Origin: Rhizobium sp. CCGE 510
Lineage (GTDB): Bacteria; Pseudomonadota; Alphaproteobacteria; Rhizobiales; Rhizobiaceae
Reading direction: 5' to 3'
Assembly (NCBI RefSeq): GCF_000292525.1
Contig: NZ_AEYF01000003.1
Coordinates: 62,001 to 126,000, forward strand
Length of the DNA: 64,000 nucleotides
Part shown: positions 61,773 through 64,000 of the stretch, piece after piece
Numbering within the stretch: position 1 is the first letter of the stretch
Layout of the letters: the number at the start of each line of letters is the position of its first letter
The notes under the pieces: model-generated
Databases searched by the model: none
Seen by the model: only the letters and a program-made list of their open reading frames with translations
What the model was told of the DNA's origin: nothing
Translations under genes and position numbers: made by a program

Positions 61773-63353
61773 ATGTTGAAAAATCATATAGTTGGACTGG
61801 CGGTTGGCGCGCTTGTGGTTTTTGTGACCGACGCAGTAGCGACTGCCGATCCGCTCCCCAAAGGTTTTGAACGCCACAAGTTCAACGGATCGGTTAGACC
61901 GGAGGCCAAGGACGGCGTGACCCGGTTTCAGATATTCGACCGTCAGTGTTCGAACGTCGACTATGGAGATGGACGCGGCGAAAATGATTGTCGCAATGGC
62001 AACGTTCGCTCGACGATTCGCTATACGCGAGACATGAAGGCTGGCGAAAGCGTCGAATACAAGTTCGATTTCCGGCTCGATCCGACGTTTGGCTACAAAG
62101 GCTGGCACAACAACTCCGCAAACGGCTTTTATCCCGACGGCTGGGACAGCCATTTGCGTTTCGCGTCCTGGGAAGGACCGGCAATCCACAATTTCATCTA
62201 CATGCTGAAAGCCGACACCCGCAACGGCGTGAACTTTCTCGCCCGCCAGTGCCAAAAACCGGAAGATTTCGGCAAATGGGCGACATTCTCGCTGAAAATC
62301 CGATGGGCACACGATGAGAGCGGATGGGTTGCGGCAAGCTGCGACAACAAGGTGATCTACGCCGCCGAGGGCGAAGCAACCAACCAGGCGCCGCATTGCT
62401 GGGAATCGAACGAGTGCGAGCCGCAATCAAACCGCGACCCAAAATCATTCAACTTCATTCTCGGCCCGGTGATGATGGGTTGGGGTCATGACTGGAAGAC
62501 CTATGACCATCATACGTCCCAGTTTGACGTGGTGCAGCCGGATGGTATCGGCATCGATGTCCGCAATGTCAGTGTGACCCGCGGTGTCAGCGACTATTCC
62601 GCCGAACAAGCAGCTTTGCTCAAGAGGTTGCAGCAGCAACTGGCTCATTTGGGCTGCAAGCCAGGGAATGTCGAGGGCAAGCCTGACAAGACAACACGGC
62701 AAGCCGCGCTCTCCTGCCGCAAGTTCGAGAGCGGTTCGCTTCCCGAGGCGCTCAACCTCACGACGCTGCAAGCCTTCGCTGACGCCTATGCCAAGCCGGA
62801 GACGGCAAGTCTGCCTTCAGGCAACGCCGCGGCTGGTACCGTTTCGTCAAAACCGAGGATCTATATCAAGCTGGGCGAAATGCTTGCCATGAAGACGGGC
62901 AAAGACACCAAGGTGAATTCCAACTTCTTTGGCAAGATCAAAGGCGCCAAGAAGGGGCAGAACGAGCTGGACTTCGTTATGCTGGGTCAGTTCGACTACA
63001 CTGACAACACGTTCAGCCAGCTGTCATTTCTTCTGCAAGACAAGCTCTCCAAGGCCGAAGTGAATGCGGCGGCCAAGTGCGGCTATGGGACGATCAGATT
63101 TCCAGACGGCTCAGATCATCTGGAGATCCGCATGCAACGTTCAGGAAACACGTTCTCCTCCCCGCCAAAAACTGACTGCTTGATTCAAGCGCTCGGTAAA
63201 CGACCGGCATCGCAGGTTCCCTACCTGACCACGAGGTTTGCCGATCTGGCGAAATCAATGGTTTCCGACGGCAGTTGGAAGAAACTTAGGCATGAAGGTT
63301 TGAAGATATTTGTCAAACGTGTTGCGGATGGTGAGATCACAGTCGGCGGCTGA
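61773..63353 (+). CDS. secreted polysaccharide lyase with peptidoglycan-binding-like segment
   Basis: A 526-residue protein from ATG 61773. Signal MLKNHIVGLAVGALVVFVTDAVA. Residues about 20-260 match heparin-lyase-like polysaccharide lyases: VRSTIRYTRDMKAGESVEYKFDFRL, FASWEGPAIHNFIYMLKADTR, GVNFLARQC, FGKWATFSLKIRWAHDESGWV and MMGWGHDWKTYDH. Residues about 270-310 (LLKRLQQQLAHLGCKPGNVEGKPDKTTRQAAL) resemble a peptidoglycan-binding repeat. The rest (to 526) is unassigned. It could cut an acidic polysaccharide of plant or bacterial origin. Confidence 0.75.
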   Translation: MLKNHIVGLAVGALVVFVTDAVATADPLPKGFERHKFNGSVRPEAKDGVTRFQIFDRQCSNVDYGDGRGENDCRNGNVRSTIRYTRDMKAGESVEYKFDFRLDPTFGYKGWHNNSANGFYPDGWDSHLRFASWEGPAIHNFIYMLKADTRNGVNFLARQCQKPEDFGKWATFSLKIRWAHDESGWVAASCDNKVIYAAEGEATNQAPHCWESNECEPQSNRDPKSFNFILGPVMMGWGHDWKTYDHHTSQFDVVQPDGIGIDVRNVSVTRGVSDYSAEQAALLKRLQQQLAHLGCKPGNVEGKPDKTTRQAALSCRKFESGSLPEALNLTTLQAFADAYAKPETASLPSGNAAAGTVSSKPRIYIKLGEMLAMKTGKDTKVNSNFFGKIKGAKKGQNELDFVMLGQFDYTDNTFSQLSFLLQDKLSKAEVNAAAKCGYGTIRFPDGSDHLEIRMQRSGNTFSSPPKTDCLIQALGKRPASQVPYLTTRFADLAKSMVSDGSWKKLRHEGLKIFVKRVADGEITVGG

Positions 63354-63446
63354 GATCGCAGCACAGCGCCACACGTTCCATCAGCCGCGGCTTCGTCCTT
63401 CAGGGGTGGAATATGCTGGGGATTTTTTGCCGAGATCAGCGGATAC

Positions 63447-63472
63447 GAAAAACCCCGCCGGAGCGGGGTTTC
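63447..63472 (-). terminator. terminator of tRNA-Pro
   Basis: On the minus strand GAAACCCCGC-TCCG-GCGGGGTTTTTC: a strong GC hairpin followed by T residues, just after the tRNA. Confidence 0.9.
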
Positions 63473-63476
63473 TAGC

Positions 63477-63553
63477 TGGTCGGAGTGGAGTGATTCGAAC
63501 ACTCGACCCCCACGTCCCGAACGTGGTGCGCTACCAGACTGCGCTACACTCCG
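63477..63553 (-). tRNA. tRNA-Pro(CGG)
   Basis: Complete 77-base cloverleaf on the minus strand, CGGAGTG acceptor arm pairing with CACTCCG, anticodon stem CCACG/CGTGG with loop TTCGGGA, so the anticodon is CGG. The T arm reads GAGTG-TTCGAAT-CACTC. CCA is encoded. It lies 124 bases from the lyase gene. Confidence 0.95.
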
Positions 63554-63817
63554 TGACCAGCGGCGCTTCTATAGAACAGCCTATCTGGTTGCACAAGCAC
63601 CAAATTCCAAAAAGCAGGTGGAATTTTTGACGGGTTGATGACAGGGCGGGCAGTGCGCCGCTGCTGCAAAAAGACACACTCGGAGCAAATCGTCGGGAAG
63701 TGCCACAGGGGCAATTTTCTTTTGCCGGGTTCCGCGCTAAAGGGCTCGACGGGACAGGCGAAACCGGGCGTAAAGAGCCGATTCGCAGCCACTGCGCTTG
63801 AGATCAGGGACGATACG
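63554..63817. other. intergenic region before lipoprotein gene
   Basis: About 260 bases with no supported gene. It should hold the tRNA promoter (leftward) and the promoter of the lipoprotein gene. Confidence 0.4.
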
Positions 63818-64000
63818 ATGAAACTCCGCACCATCACCGCGGCCGGGCTTGCAATTGGGCTTGCCGGATGCACCACCTTACCTTCCGCCGGCAATCCGAT
63901 CGAGGCCCGCTGGGTCGGCAAATCGGCCGGCATCTTCTTTGCCGCCTACGGGCCGCCGCTCAGCGATCGCGAGGAAGGCTCGAGCACCGTCTATACCTGG
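63818..64000 (+). CDS. lipoprotein, C-terminus cut by window edge
   Basis: 61 codons are visible. MKLRTITAAGLAIGLAGCTTL has a lipobox (LAGC, Cys18). The mature part is PSAGNPIEARWVGKSAGIFF and AAYGPPLSDREEGSSTVYTW. The short charged end with STVYTW resembles small rhizobial outer-membrane lipoproteins. Full length and family cannot be judged. Confidence 0.7.
   Translation, partial: MKLRTITAAGLAIGLAGCTTLPSAGNPIEARWVGKSAGIFFAAYGPPLSDREEGSSTVYTW

Noticed and set aside
63477..63553. tRNA-Pro as the attachment site of the phage module
   Set aside because: No integrase in view and no second copy of the tRNA end noticed near either phage module.

Overview
The window (64 kb, GC-rich, many short palindromic intergenic repeats, rhizobial families such as DUF982, DUF995 and class III cyclases) fits a chromosome segment of a Rhizobium species of the R. 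leguminosarum/R. etli type. The species is an inference. A complete tRNA-Pro(CGG) gene near the right end argues for chromosome rather than plasmid.

Layout. (1) About 0.8-14.7 kb, all on the minus strand, is the late (virion) module of a P22/Sf6-like short-tailed prophage. In transcription order it has a spike-base-like protein, Sf6-type small terminase, large terminase, portal, scaffold, major capsid, decoration-like protein, adaptor, tail hub, an acetyltransferase-like protein, a protein ending in an S74-type chaperone domain, and a glycine-tailed protein. At the very edge lies the start of a TIGR04325-type methyltransferase that runs out of the window. (2) About 15.4-56.4 kb is ordinary accessory chromosome. 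It is rich in regulator-plus-target pairs (ArsR/SDR, TetR/RidA, HxlR/ene-reductase, ArsR/SRPBCC, LysR/MFS, MarR/F420-type reductase, TetR/secreted protein), two class III nucleotide cyclases, two divergent two-component systems, an ABC exporter, hydrolases, a GT25 glycosyltransferase and a kinase-like protein. (3) About 56.7-61.5 kb is a phage early/immunity module. A self-cleaving CI/LexA-type repressor reads rightwards. A leftward operon of small genes includes a zinc ribbon, a GcrA-like protein and a LuxR-type helix-turn-helix protein. (4) 61.7-64 kb carries a secreted polysaccharide lyase, tRNA-Pro and the start of a lipoprotein gene.

The most interesting point is the geometry. The leftward early operon (59.2 to 56.7 kb) and the leftward late operon (14.7 to below 1 kb) have the order and orientation expected of one prophage, but about 42 kb of host-type genes lies between them. 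Both inner edges carry the same class of mosaic palindromic repeat. Either one prophage has been split by a large insertion or rearrangement, or two prophage remnants lie in the same direction by chance. The repressor has a readable operator pattern (RGGTAY-N5-RTACCY, two to three good sites and one degenerate site), placed at its own promoter and ahead of a small operon at 60.7 kb.

Many regulator genes in the middle region have clear dyad operators in the adjacent promoter, so much of the local regulation can be read from sequence. At least eight large mosaic palindromes and five copies of a second palindromic family fill most of the long intergenic gaps. Two of the large ones lie inside the phage late operon, which suggests long residence in the genome. 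I see no integrase, transposase, CRISPR array or rRNA in the window.
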